Assembly (NCBI RefSeq): GCF_019175285.1
Contig: NC_056528.1
Span: 47,975,218 to 48,039,217 of the forward strand
Reading direction: 5' to 3'
DNA length: 64,000 nucleotides
DNA from: Sceloporus undulatus
Taxonomy: Eukaryota > Chordata > Lepidosauria > Squamata > Phrynosomatidae
Shown here: one piece after another, positions 29,701-39,200 of the stretch
Layout of the letters: every line of letters begins with the position of its first letter
Position numbering within the stretch: the stretch's first letter is position 1
Notes under the pieces: generated by a model
Told to the model about the DNA's origin: nothing
What the model saw: only the letters and a program-made list of their open reading frames with translations
The model's database searches: none
Translations under genes and position numbers: made by a program

Positions 29701-32700
29701 TTCCCCAGAGAAGATGTGCCGGTTTCCCACCCAGAACTGTCCTGGTGCCCACTGCACTTCTCTATCGCACAGGAGTCTGCTGAGCCGAAACAGGAGCGCT
29801 GGAGGGTTCTGCTGTGGATGGAAGCCTCTGCTGCTGATTATACCTCTTCGCTTGGGGATAAACCACATCAATCCAGTCTATGTTGATGCTTTTAAGGTAC
29901 GGTTCTCTTAGATTCGCTAACAGATTCCTTTAGCATCTCTGTTAGGCAGCTGAGTATGTGCAAAGTTACACAGCATAGACCATGATTCCAGCCATATTCA
30001 GCATACTGTTATTTGAAATGATAAAAAATTATCAAAGCCCAGCCATCAACACCAGCCAGAAAAGTTTAGTAGTAATAAAGGAAACTGAAAATACATATTG
30101 ATCCATATGTAATAACCAAAGGCACCTGATTGTAGGAGCCTTGATCAAGCTAATACAATATAGGTGTAGGAACCGTGTGTGTGTGTGTATTCTTTAGTTC
30201 CATCATGGAAAAACAGTGAAATATAAATGTAATAGTTTTGTTCTTCTCTGATCTCTAGGAGTGTTTTAAGATGCCACAGTCTTTGGGAGCTTTAGGAGGA
30301 AAACCAAACAATGCCTACTATTTTATAGGATTTTTGGGTAAGGAAAACATAATTTATGGATAAAATGTTGAATTCTATTGAGAAGAAATCTCCTAGAGCT
30401 GAAATTTCTGAATAACTTATGAAGAAAGTTGCATTCTGTCGGAAAGGCTGGAGGTTGCTATTGTATGCAAGGCTGGTGCAGACAGACCACCGGTCAGATT
30501 TGGTACAAGACAACCTTTCCATTTGTTCCAAGCCATCGTCTTTTCCTTTTCTTAAAGTCCACTTTCTCTAGCCCCCTAGAGACTGGATGTCTTTCACTTC
30601 TTGTTTGCTACAGAATACATTTGTTCTGTTTATACAGGAAATGAGCTGATTTACCTGGATCCTCATACTACCCAGGTTTTTGTAGATTCTGAAGAAAATG
30701 GCACAGTAGATGACCGAAGTTTCCATTGCCAGCAAGCGCCTCATCGGATGAAGATCATGAATCTCGATCCTTCTGTAGCATTAGTAAGTGTTAAGAAAAA
30801 GGCTTTGCAGGACTGGCTGAAAAAGGGCATGCCAGCCCAGTTAGAGCCTTGAACCCTCTAATGTGTTACCTACAAACCTTATAGACAAGTCCTCTGCTTA
30901 ATTCTGTTGATGAAAATGGTTGTGGCACAGTGAGCAGGTATACTTTGCGTTGTTAATGCCAGGCAATTAGGGAACCTGGCAATTGCTCTCCATGATGGGA
31001 ATTACCATCCTGGATGGTGTCAGTGATGTTAGTGCTCCATGACTTCCAGTCCAGTTTGTCCACCCAGGGATCAGGCTTCTGATGACTTACTGGGTTGACT
31101 TCATGCGATCCTCCAGAAGCACTGAATGAGGCAGAGGATGAGACTTTTCTGAAGGTTTTGGTGGGCCTCTAGTACTGAGGTACTCCACCTTCATTTAGTC
31201 TTAAGTTTGGTGTAAATTTGGCTTTATTCTTGTTGAGGTGGCAAATCTTTACCTCCACATCTGACTGCTGCTAAGGGGTTTACTGACCAACCAAGGGAAG
31301 GAGTGGCAATTATAGTATCCCATTCAAGGTGATTGGAAAAGTAATATGGCAGGGTTGGCCCTGTTACTCCCTGCCTTATGGTTCTGACCTGGTGATGTGC
31401 TTTGTTTAAAAATTGTCTTGTGCTTGAAGTATTTCCTCTTGTTTTCACAGGGATTCTTTTGTAAAGAAGAAAAGGACTTTGATAACTGGTGTAGCCTTGT
31501 GCAAAAGGTAAGAAGTCTCTTAACTTATGTAAATGTCAAGTTTCTGCAACTACAAGCAGTGATGTCATGAAATCCTCATAAACGGTTCATTGATATATAT
31601 GTAAACTGATGATTCTTACCCAAGCACAATCATTGTGGTTCTTCTAGTCCAGTGGTTCCCAATGTTCCTAATGCCGCGACCCTTTAATACAGTTCCTCAT
31701 GTTGTGGTGACCCAAACCCATGAAATTATTTTCATTGCTACTTCATAACTAATTAAATAGGTGTTTTCCAATGGTCTTAGGCGACCCCCATGAAAGGGTC
31801 ATTCGACCCCCAAAGGGGTCCTGACCCACAGGTTGGGAACCACTGTTCTAGTCCATGATTGCTCTAGCCATGTAGCTAGTGCTTATTGGTTTCATTATTC
31901 CAGTGCCCATTTTACAAATTAAATAATTGTCTTTTCCAGGAGATACATAAGCAACAGAGTCTGCGAATGTTTGAATTGGTTCAGAAGCATCCACCACACT
32001 GGCCTCCTTTCATACCTCCTACAAAGCCAGAAGTAACAACAACAGGAGCAGGTACGGGGTTGTACTTTAAAGATGGCATTTTCTTCCTGTTACGAAATGA
32101 AGTGTAAGTGTAAACTGATGTGAGAAATTAGTAAGATTATAGGCTTGTTGCAAAGCCAACACAGTACCTTGAACACCAGGTGATCATTTGTGGAGTAGAA
32201 TCCACTTTTTATCAGTTACATGAAAGGTTAGTTTCTGTTATCTGGCTAAAGGAATGTCAGTCTGTAACAGCTTATATCACAGTAGAGCTGTTAAACAGTT
32301 AGACCTCTTCTTTTTAGACTATTCTGTCTGGCTATTAAGTGTCTGTTTCATAATGTAAAGAATATGTACTTTGGAAAATATGTCGTCTGATTCATCCATT
32401 CTCATTTGTCATTGGGAACTGAATCTTGTGCTCCATTGCTATTGACTACTTGAGATCCCCAAAGAATTGCTTTTGTGAATGGATTGTTATGTGATGCATT
32501 TCAGTAATGGCACATAAATTAGTGTGGTAGAAGACCACTGTCCAAAATCTGTGCCAGGCATTCTATATGTTGCTGCTGCTTCCCATTGTAGTTCTCTGTA
32601 GTAGTTCTATGTTAGTGGGCCTCAGTAAACAAACAGCCCACATGGAAACAGCCAAGAAGGTATAGATAGAGGTGCATCATATTGTAATACATGGTTTCAC

Positions 32701-33021
32701 TGTATTCCACATTGTACATGCTAAGCTGATGCATGCAAATTTGCAAATAAAGTCTTGGGTTAACAGAGAGCTTCCATCCTTTCCTGTAACACTGTATTTT
32801 TTACACTCTGAGTAATTTTTTTGTTTTTTGATGGGGTAAGTTTGCCTGTCTGTTGTTTAAAGTAGGGAGCCCTGTAAAGGATAAAGCTTAAGAATGTCTG
32901 CAAGATGGCACACATGGCCTTGGAATTAAATCTTCGATTGTCCTCATTTTCCACAGAGCTCATTGAGTCCACTGATAAACTGTTTGAATTGGAAGAAGAG
33001 TTTGAAATCCTGAGCGTATGA
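19658..33021 (+). CDS. ATG4A: Cysteine protease ATG4A (13 coding exons found; exon 2 not seen)
   Basis: ATG4A processes ATG8-family proteins, preferring the GABARAP/GATE-16 group: it exposes their C-terminal Gly for lipidation and later delipidates them. Exons are 19658-19667, 23420-23491, 24940-25011, 26415-26513, 27559-27660, 28067-28139, 29019-29098, 29709-29896, 30259-30337, 30638-30783, 31451-31507, 31940-32051 and 32957-33021; all are GT-AG. The assembled frame is 384 aa. Catalytic Cys64 lies in [12 protein letters not shown], and Asp266/His268 in LDPHTT. The C-terminal FEIL (379-382) is the LIR motif. Human ATG4A has 398 aa with Cys77 and Asp279/His281: all three are offset by exactly 13. 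That equals the human exon 2 segment VLSKYEDQITIFT, which I could not find in the 3.75-kb first intron. Joining exon 1 to the next exon keeps frame. Identity is secure. Confidence 0.94.
19715..19800 (+). repeat. tRNA-derived SINE head in ATG4A intron 1
   Basis: GGTTCGAATCC (19765-19775) is a consensus pol III B box, preceded by a tRNA-like segment (tagtgggtggagc). The copy lies only about 50 bp downstream of exon 1. Confidence 0.55.
19923..20190. repeat. Compound (AAT)n/(ATT)n microsatellite
   Basis: Blocks of AAT repeats are separated by copies of a ttgtggctgaag/gaca-like spacer. Frames through it encode only Asn or Tyr runs and are not genes. Confidence 0.9.
20270..20464. repeat. Palindromic MITE, family A, with perfect 14-bp ends
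   Basis: The ends GTCCAAAACGCAC and GTGCGTTTTGGAC are exact inverted repeats. The interior has AACTACAATTCCCAGAATCC, the closest ZNF143-like match among the MITE copies. Confidence 0.8.
20742..20775. repeat. (AT)n(GT)n microsatellite
   Basis: An AT run passes into a GT run at the left edge of the TIR element at 20789-21061. Confidence 0.9.
20789..21061. repeat. TIR element, CAGTTGGCC type, partial
   Basis: It contains the palindromic core tgaccatagagttgcactgg and ends GAATGTGGAGGGACTGCTGTAG, as in the copy at 8259-8802. Confidence 0.5.
22463..22730. repeat. Palindromic MITE, family A, centre replaced
   Basis: The outer arms are intact (agaattaatgtaatttggca and gtggtgtcaaactgcattta). The middle (about 22525-22615) is unrelated AT-rich DNA. 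Confidence 0.55.
23420..23491 (+). CDS. ATG4A: ATG4A exon 3, with NAGNAG acceptor
   Basis: It encodes (E)[20 protein letters not shown] and LKT. The acceptor is TTTTTAGCAG, so splicing three bases earlier would add one Ala. The human codon split favours the second AG. Confidence 0.9.
24227..24785. repeat. GC-rich MITE made of consecutive hairpins (copy 1)
   Basis: The ends AGGCGGGTTATAGACTGCC and CCAGTATGTAACCGGCCT form an imperfect terminal inverted repeat. Between them lie seven successive stem-loops: 24338-24384 (21-bp perfect stem, 5-nt loop), 24387-24423 (16 bp, perfect), 24452-24498 (20 bp, one mismatch), 24506-24554 (23 bp, perfect), 24586-24640 (23 bp, three mismatches), 24641-24673 (12 bp) and 24688-24746. 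No coding frame is convincing. It lies in ATG4A intron 3. Family unknown to me. Confidence 0.7.
24940..25011 (+). CDS. ATG4A: ATG4A exon 4
   Basis: [20 protein letters not shown] then FSPIG; acceptor attctag, donor GTAGGT, phase 1 to 1. Two hairpin-rich elements flank it closely. Confidence 0.95.
25068..25435. repeat. GC-rich MITE made of consecutive hairpins (copy 2)
   Basis: The ends GTGCATTACAGACCGCC and CTGTCTGTAATGGGCC are inverted. Stem-loops are visible at 25078-25098, 25261-25287, 25288-25330 (16 bp, one mismatch) and 25336-25402, plus weaker ones near 25109-25139. It is similar in design and base composition to 24227-24785, but its sequence is not a copy of it. Confidence 0.6.
25860..26200. 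repeat. Foldback with central poly-G tract
   Basis: CTCAAAATGGTAACAGG pairs with CACCATTTTGAG around 25971-26016. An uninterrupted run of about 19 G follows at 26071-26089. A related foldback (ctctcaaaatggtgacag) is at 36451-36515. Confidence 0.5.
26415..26513 (+). CDS. ATG4A: ATG4A exon 5, catalytic Cys
   Basis: It contains [20 protein letters not shown]; the Cys in GWGC is the active-site nucleophile. Donor GTGAGT. Confidence 0.96.
27559..27660 (+). CDS. ATG4A: ATG4A exon 6
   Basis: [20 protein letters not shown] followed by [14 protein letters not shown]; phase 1 to 1, donor GTAAGA. Confidence 0.95.
28067..28139 (+). CDS. ATG4A: ATG4A exon 7
   Basis: It reads (A)[19 protein letters not shown] then AQVL; 73 nt, ending in phase 2. 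The human sequence is the same over most of this exon. Confidence 0.96.
28297..28480. repeat. Palindromic MITE, family A variant
   Basis: It begins tgctacacaattatagc and ends gtgctatagttgtggaatg. The interior has the gccatggc/gccatggca arms of the family. Confidence 0.5.
29019..29098 (+). CDS. ATG4A: ATG4A exon 8
   Basis: [20 protein letters not shown] then TVVIEDI; 80 nt, donor GTAAGT. Confidence 0.96.
29245..29425 (-). repeat. 5S-rRNA-type SINE, degraded
   Basis: The body tcttgacaaagtttattcag followed by cctgatgttccctgatggtc and ttccaagtatta resembles the better-preserved 5S-derived copy at 59600-59835. Confidence 0.4.
29709..29896 (+). CDS. ATG4A: ATG4A exon 9, variable linker then conserved core
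   Basis: It starts KKMCR, then runs through a Ser/Arg/Cys-rich linker that differs from mammals, then resumes [20 protein letters not shown] and YVDAFK. It ends in phase 0. Confidence 0.93.
30259..30337 (+). CDS. ATG4A: ATG4A exon 10
   Basis: [20 protein letters not shown] then YFIGFL; 79 nt, donor GTAAGG. Confidence 0.96.
30638..30783 (+). CDS. ATG4A: ATG4A exon 11, catalytic Asp and His
   Basis: It contains [16 protein letters not shown]; Asp and His of LDPH complete the papain-like triad. It ends NLDPSVAL in phase 0. Confidence 0.96.
31451..31507 (+). CDS. ATG4A: ATG4A exon 12
   Basis: 19 codons, [19 protein letters not shown], with acceptor ttcacag and donor GTAAGA. Confidence 0.96.
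31650..31845. mobile_element. SPIN/URR1-like non-autonomous hAT transposon with 8-bp TSD
   Basis: The ends CAGTGGTTCCCAATG and GGTTGGGAACCACTG are inverted. Direct repeats TTCTAGTC at 31642-31649 and 31846-31853 form a perfect 8-bp target-site duplication, as expected for hAT. The subterminal sequence (taatgccgcgaccctttaat, acagttcctcatgttgtggt, gacccctttgggg reversed) matches what I recall of the SPIN/URR1 family, known for horizontal spread among tetrapods. It lies in the intron between ATG4A exons 12 and 13 and has no transposase frame. Confidence 0.85.
31940..32051 (+). CDS. ATG4A: ATG4A exon 13
   Basis: [20 protein letters not shown] then [17 protein letters not shown]; donor GTACGG, phase 1. 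Confidence 0.95.
32957..33021 (+). CDS. ATG4A: ATG4A exon 14, LIR motif and stop
   Basis: (E)[19 protein letters not shown] then V and TGA. The terminal FEIL is the ATG8-binding LIR. Confidence 0.95.
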
Positions 33022-36019
33022 AGGACGCTTCCTTTGACCTCTTGCACGCACCCATGTGTAGCATATTGACAGTGACTAAGACCACGCGCAGCCTTTCTAG
33101 CCCCCAAGTGCCTGCATACAAACCATAAACAGAGCACAAGACCTGAACAGCGCCTGGAATGGAGGAGAACCATTCAGAAAGACCTTCCCAGGGAGGGAAG
33201 TGAAAAGATTTTGGCCCTGGCTCATGCATCCCCCCCCCAAATGTATTCTTGTCTGAAGAAAGTGGGACTTTGGGGGGAACAACAAAGGCAAAAACGATAT
33301 CGAAGTAAAGACTCTGGTATATTGCTGAGAACTGCCTTTGAAGGCATCAATATTTGGATGGCTATTATTACTCGATGTAGTATATAATGCAATAGTTCTG
33401 CTCACGCTGAAAGCATGTTGTTGAGGTAAAGGAGTGTGTGTTACCTCTTGTTCTTTCACATGGACAGTTTTCATAGGCACAAATGTCCCTGTCTTGTTTT
33501 AAAAGATCAGTTAGATCAGGCAAAAACAGTGGTTTTGTAAAAGGGGTCCCCCCTCACGTTTCCGCAACCGCACTTCAGAAACCAACCAAGAAGCCCAGCT
33601 GTTTCTATGAAAGGAACTCTCTCTCATGATGCGATGTTACCTCCTGTTTCTAGGAGATACGCAGATGAACAAGGAGGACGTGGAGGGCTGCCTTCCAACT
33701 TCCCAGACAGACCCCTCTCTTTTTCCACTTCTAGGAAAGGAAGGAGGCTGCAAACAACATGGAGCTCGCCGCCTCCCTACTTCTCATGACATATTTCGCC
33801 TCGCCCTTAAAAGTTCCAATCATTATGAAAAACAACAAGGTAATTTTGTTATAATGGTATCTTATTTATTTTAAATTAAACATTTACAGTTTCCTCCCTC
33901 TTGTAAGAGCACTTTATGTGTGCATTTAATAAATTTCTTAAAAACATTTGTGGATTTCGTGAACCGTCTCAACTTGTTCTAACAACCAAAGGAGGTTATC
34001 AGTCAAAATGAAAATCGTTTCTTTAACTCTCACATTCTTCTTTGGCTATGATCCTTAACATAGTCACATGTGAATGGTGTGCTTGGTGATTCTACCAAAC
34101 CTGGCTCCTTGCTTAACTAAGATGTGACCGTTTACTAAGACTTTGATAAATAGCTTATACAAAGCAGGGGGCTCGCCCAAGCTTACCATGTGAGACCAAA
34201 TGGGATACAACTCCCAAAACTGATATACTGCGGTTTTATGTCTTTCTGGAGATAATAACAGAGGAAATATACTCAGTGCCTGTAAAATGTTTCTCACAGT
34301 GCATTACACAAACAGTCATCCTTCCCCTACCCCAGTCTAGCAGAAGTAAAATAGTAGTAGAAAACAGTAACCTAATACCTACTCAATGCAACAACAGACA
34401 AATACTAAATTGTTTAATAGTCAAGCACCAATATTTCCAAGGCTACGTTTGAGAGACAAGGGCAAAATATTAATGGTAACCAATGTTTAAAATGTCTGAT
34501 TGTATGTACAACGCACCAGCTTTCTCCTGCCTACAATCTTTAGATGTGTTGGGTTACAACTTCCAGAATCCTTAAGCAGATATACAGTACAGCATAGTGT
34601 CAGAGAAGCTATGAGACTTCATACAAGGGTCTTTGGACTCTGCAAAACAAATTGTTCGCTCAGGGTTCACACAACACAAGTACTTAGAGGGAGTCCTTCT
34701 CATCCAGTGTCTAGTTCAAACTTGTATATGCCTTTTATAAACTGTTACCGAACACCAGCAATTTGCCTGATAATTCTCAAGGATCTTTCTGGCAATAGCG
34801 TGTTGCCAATTCAGAAAGCCTGAAAGGTGGGTGAAGTCTCAGAAAATGCTATGCCCCCATCTCTGGTGTTCAACTACTGCATTTGTGTATAAGTTCTCTG
34901 TGCTATTATTAAACAGCTCAATATAATCTAAAAAATCAAGGATATTCTACAACCCACATGCAAATTGGAAATGATTTAAGGTATTATGTATTCAGAAGTC
35001 AATCTAAAAGAAGGGAAAAAACAATCCTTTTTACACATAGAAAATATAGAGGCTAAGACAAGTCCCCGAAACAATATGTAAAATACATATCGGGGAACGT
35101 TAAAGCAAGTACATCAACTGAGAAAGTTCAAGATGGAGAACTTCAAAATGCAAGAAGTACAGATAACTCACAAAAGTGACTTAAGAAAAGGGGATTCTTA
35201 GGGAAGACCTCTTGCGTTAACCATTTTCCTATCAGAATCAGGGAAGATAGTTAAGATGGTTGGCACAAGCCATAATTAAAACCATGGTGTCCAAATCGTA
35301 ATCTGGACAATTGTTTTGGGGGGGGGGTCTTTTAGGTTTACTTACTTTTATTTCTGCTCAAACTTTACAGCCAGCCAATGTCAAGCATAAACAAGGAGCC
35401 TTCTCTTACAACACACTAGGAAGAGGTTATTATGTATGTGGTGGACACACTTCATAAAGTGAGTTGCTCTTTTGGATGGGGCCTGGGAACAAGATTCAAG
35501 CCTTTAAGTAGCCGATAATTGCTATGTAGACTATCAAAGCTGTGTGCCTCACCAATTTCTCCACTGCTTGCATAAATATCCTGGGTTGTTCAGTTAAGGA
35601 TTTGCATGTATTAACTGCATCACTATGTTGATGGTGGTGATATTCATATTCACTTACCATTTCGGACTGAACGGTTGACTGGCCCATAATGGCCTCAGTA
35701 ACATTTGTGGAATTCTTTGCAAGCGTCTAAATCCATAACATAAGAAGCAGTGCCAAAGGGCAAAGGGTTTTGAGACAACTTCCTCCTGAAATGTTAAACT
35801 CTGTTTGACGTGACAAAATGAGGACAAAGGTGGCACCTGGAAAGACTTTCTGAGGTAGCCATGAATATAAAAACAAGGGGGAGGAAAAAGAGAGAAAACG
35901 TAGCACCATGTTCTGTGATAATAGACAAGAAGATTCTGGGGGGTTACGTAGTCCTTGGCCTTCAAACAAAGAAGACCTCCAAGTCCCGATGTTGGCATTT
36001 GGTGGGTTTGAGGCCTTCG
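33022..36019. other. ATG4A 3' UTR and spacer to COL4A6
   Basis: AATAAA at 33928-33933 is the best ATG4A polyadenylation signal, giving a 3' UTR of about 0.9 kb. Beyond it no exon is recognisable down to the COL4A6 stop. The right part should hold the COL4A6 3' UTR; its poly(A) site is not clear. Confidence 0.5.
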
Positions 36020-36280
36020 CTACAAATTCTTCATGCAGACTTGGCACCGGCCTACCCGCGTCAGGAGCTGCCCTGCTTTCAACGTCTCGGAGATGGGAGG
36101 TTCAATAAATTGCTGGGTCTGCTCCACCGTTGTCAGCCAGAAGCTGTACTTGTTGGAAAAGTAGTGGCAGGTCCCCCGGGCACCATTGCACTCGATGAAA
36201 GGGGTGGCACGGAAATCCTCCAGGCAGGACCCTGGGGAGACAAGGGATTGTCCGCCCCCTTCGGCTCCGGCCGCAGTGTG
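36020..36280 (-). CDS. COL4A6: COL4A6 last exon (L), NC1 C-terminal part
   Basis: It starts [19 protein letters not shown] in phase 0 and ends RCQVCMKNL with TAG. It contains ETLKAGQL with the sulfilimine Lys and six of the 12 NC1 Cys are split between it and the end of L-1. Confidence 0.95.
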   Translation of the reverse strand, partial: HTAAGAEGGGQSLVSPGSCLEDFRATPFIECNGARGTCHYFSNKYSFWLTTVEQTQQFIEPPISETLKAGQLLTRVGRCQVCMKNL

Positions 36281-39200
36281 CTGAAACAAAACAGTGTGAG
36301 TAAAAATAACCATCAGTGCTGTTGTTGATGCAGTTGTGCAGAATGGCCAATGATGCCAACAACCCTTGCATCCCACGTTTGTGGCCCCAGACGCCTCCCA
36401 TCAGTCCTCTAAAGAACCCTGTACTGCCCCCAAGTACTTCCATTTTCCTCTGCAGTCCCTCTCAAAATGGTGACAGTGACTCGATGTCACTTTCTGTCAC
36501 CATTTTAAGAGGTACTGCAGAGGAAAACAAGTATTTGGTCTTGCTATGGAGAGGATATGACTGATAGAGGGAGCATGGGAGCATTTGCCCTCAAACCCCA
36601 TGCAGTTGGCCATGCTGGCTCTAATGCAGTGTTTCCCAAACCTTGATCCTCCAGGTGTTTTGGACTTCAACCCCCAGAAGCCCTAGCCAATTTGGCCAAC
36701 AAACAGGAATTCTGGGAGCTGAACATCTGGAGGAGCAGAGTTTGGGAATGGCAAGCAGCTCCCAAGAACATCTTTGACACCCAATTTCAGCCCTGGAGAA
36801 AAAGAGGGTGCCTGCTCATGCTCCAAACCTCTTACCATAAGGAAGGAGTATCCAATCCAGAGGCTTCGCCAGCCCTCTGGACACTGTGGGATGGTGATGT
36901 CCTGACTGTGGACAGCCACTGCTTGGGAAGGAGCTTCACACACAGAGCAGCGACTGATGTACTGAGCGATCTGGAAGCTGCTGACGGGCATCATGGGGAT
37001 GGGCGCAGTGGTGGAGAGCCAGTAAGACTTATCGTTGCGGCTGGCATAGTAGCACACCTCATTGATGTTGCAATAAATAAAGGGCATCGTGCTGAAGCGA
37101 GGCAGACAGGAACCAGCAAAACCTACAGAGAACAAGCAGGGATGCAAGGGGGAAATAAAACAGCAACAAGGTCAATGCCTACTATTCCCATTACAAGAAT
37201 AATGAGAAAGCACAGAAAGCTGGGTATGTTTAGCCTGGAGAAGAGAAGGCGAAGAGGTGATATGATAGCCCTGTTTAAGTATTTGAAGGGACATCATGTT
37301 GAGGATGGAGCAAGCTTGTTTTCTGCTGCTCCAGAGACTAGGACATGGAGCAGTGGATTCAAATTACAGGAAAAGAGGTTCCACCTCAAAGTTAGGAAGA
37401 ACTTCCTGACAGTAAGGATGGTTCAACAGTGGAAAATGCTGCCTTGGAGAGCGGTGAGATCTCCTTCTTTGAAGGATTCTAAACAGAGGCTGGATGGCCG
37501 TTTGTCAGGAGTGCTTTGGTTGTGTTTTCTTGCATGGCAGGGGGTTGAACAGGATGGTCCTTGAGGTCTCTTCCAACTCTATGACCCTACAATTCTTATC
37601 CATGAAATACAATTCCTGAGCAGCCAAACAACAGCCTGCAGGTAAGCGACTCGCGATGCCATCCAACCATCCATCCATCCACTCACCGAGGTCTTGGTTG
37701 TGTGCCTTCTCCTGGCCCTCCACATACAACAAGCTGTAGCCTTCCCAGAGCTTGTTCATCCCTACAGGGCAGGGTGGGATCTGCTCTGACTGGCTGTGCT
37801 TCACCAAGGTGTAGCCGACGCCAACGCTGCGCCCCGGCATGCCAGGCAAACCCAGCGGCCCCGTCTTCCCAGACTGACCTTGGGAGAAAGAGAGGAGGTT
37901 GGAGGCCAGTTCTTATTGAGATATTGCTAGCAAGAAGAAGTTGAACATATTAAGCAAATCCACTAATAATCAATCTGCAAAAGTCAAAGCTGCAAACGGG
38001 GCGGGCTGAGTGTCATTTTAAAATAGTCCGGGAGGCTAAACATAATATGGAGACATTGCCCTCTCTCCTTATCTCTATAATGAGTTAGAAATAAAAGTTT
38101 TGGAAAATCCAGACATTTTGATGTGGGTTAGAGCCTCCAAAAATGGCTTTTGTGGCCATACCTTTCCCATATGCAGATGTAAACACTGGAAAAGGGTGAA
38201 GATGTGTAAGATTTTAGGGAGAAACTGCATTTTTAAAACAGAAAAAAAAATGATGCCCTTAAAAAGCAATGTAGAAAGCATTTACCTTCAAATCCTGGTG
38301 GTCCAGGGCTACCTGGAGAGCCTGGATCGCCCACCATACCAGGTGCTCCAGGCAGACCATTGATCCCCATCTGGCCAGGTCTACCTGTCACCCCTTTGGG
38401 GCCTGAAAGAGAGAGGAACAGCCACCTCTTGGTAAGTTGTTCCATTGCACCAGCATCTTCAGTTCACAACTAACAAGAGTCAAGTGTCTTAGGCTGAATC
38501 TGCACTGCAGAATTAATGCAATGTGACACCACTTTAACTGCTGTGGCACCATCCTATGGAATCATGCAATCTGTTGTTTGTTGCGGCACCAGAACTTTTT
38601 GACTGAGAATGTTAAACAGGCCACAAAACTACAAATCCCCAAACTCCATAGCATTGATGCACGGCAGTTCAAGGGGTTTCAAAGTGCATTATTTCAGTAG
38701 TGTAGATTCAGCCTTAGATACTTAGACCGGCTGATTTTAAACCTTCCATTCTATACAGCTTGGCACAATGTATGGGGTGGGTCAAATGCAATTTATTTTA
38801 CTGAGTAAAAAGATAGCAATGGCCTTTATCATTGCTTTTGAAACCTGTAAACAAGGAACATGGGAGGCGGGGGCACTTCTTGAGAACGAAAAGCAACCTC
38901 GTTGGATCTGACCAGGGATCTACCCATTGCAGAATCCTGCCCCCAACACTGCTACCAAGTTTGGAAATAATATGATTAAAAGCAACTTGTTGGCTCTAAC
39001 TCAGTTTAAAAAGCAATCATTATTTTAGTCATTAAATGCCTTTTTAAAAAATAGAGGCCAGTGTTTCTTGGTCACTTTAAAACATTACTAGGCATCCAAG
39101 GAAGGCGCTGGTTTTACCTTGCTGGCCGACTGGTCCCTGGAATCCCGGATCTCCATTTAAACCTGGGATGCCATCAATCCCTGGAAGTCCAATGAACCCA

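Noticed and set aside
36692-37564. 290-residue open frame on the plus strand
   Set aside because: It is the antisense of the COL4A6 NC1 exon joined to a CR1 LINE fragment. The protein is a chimera of a shadow and a repeat.
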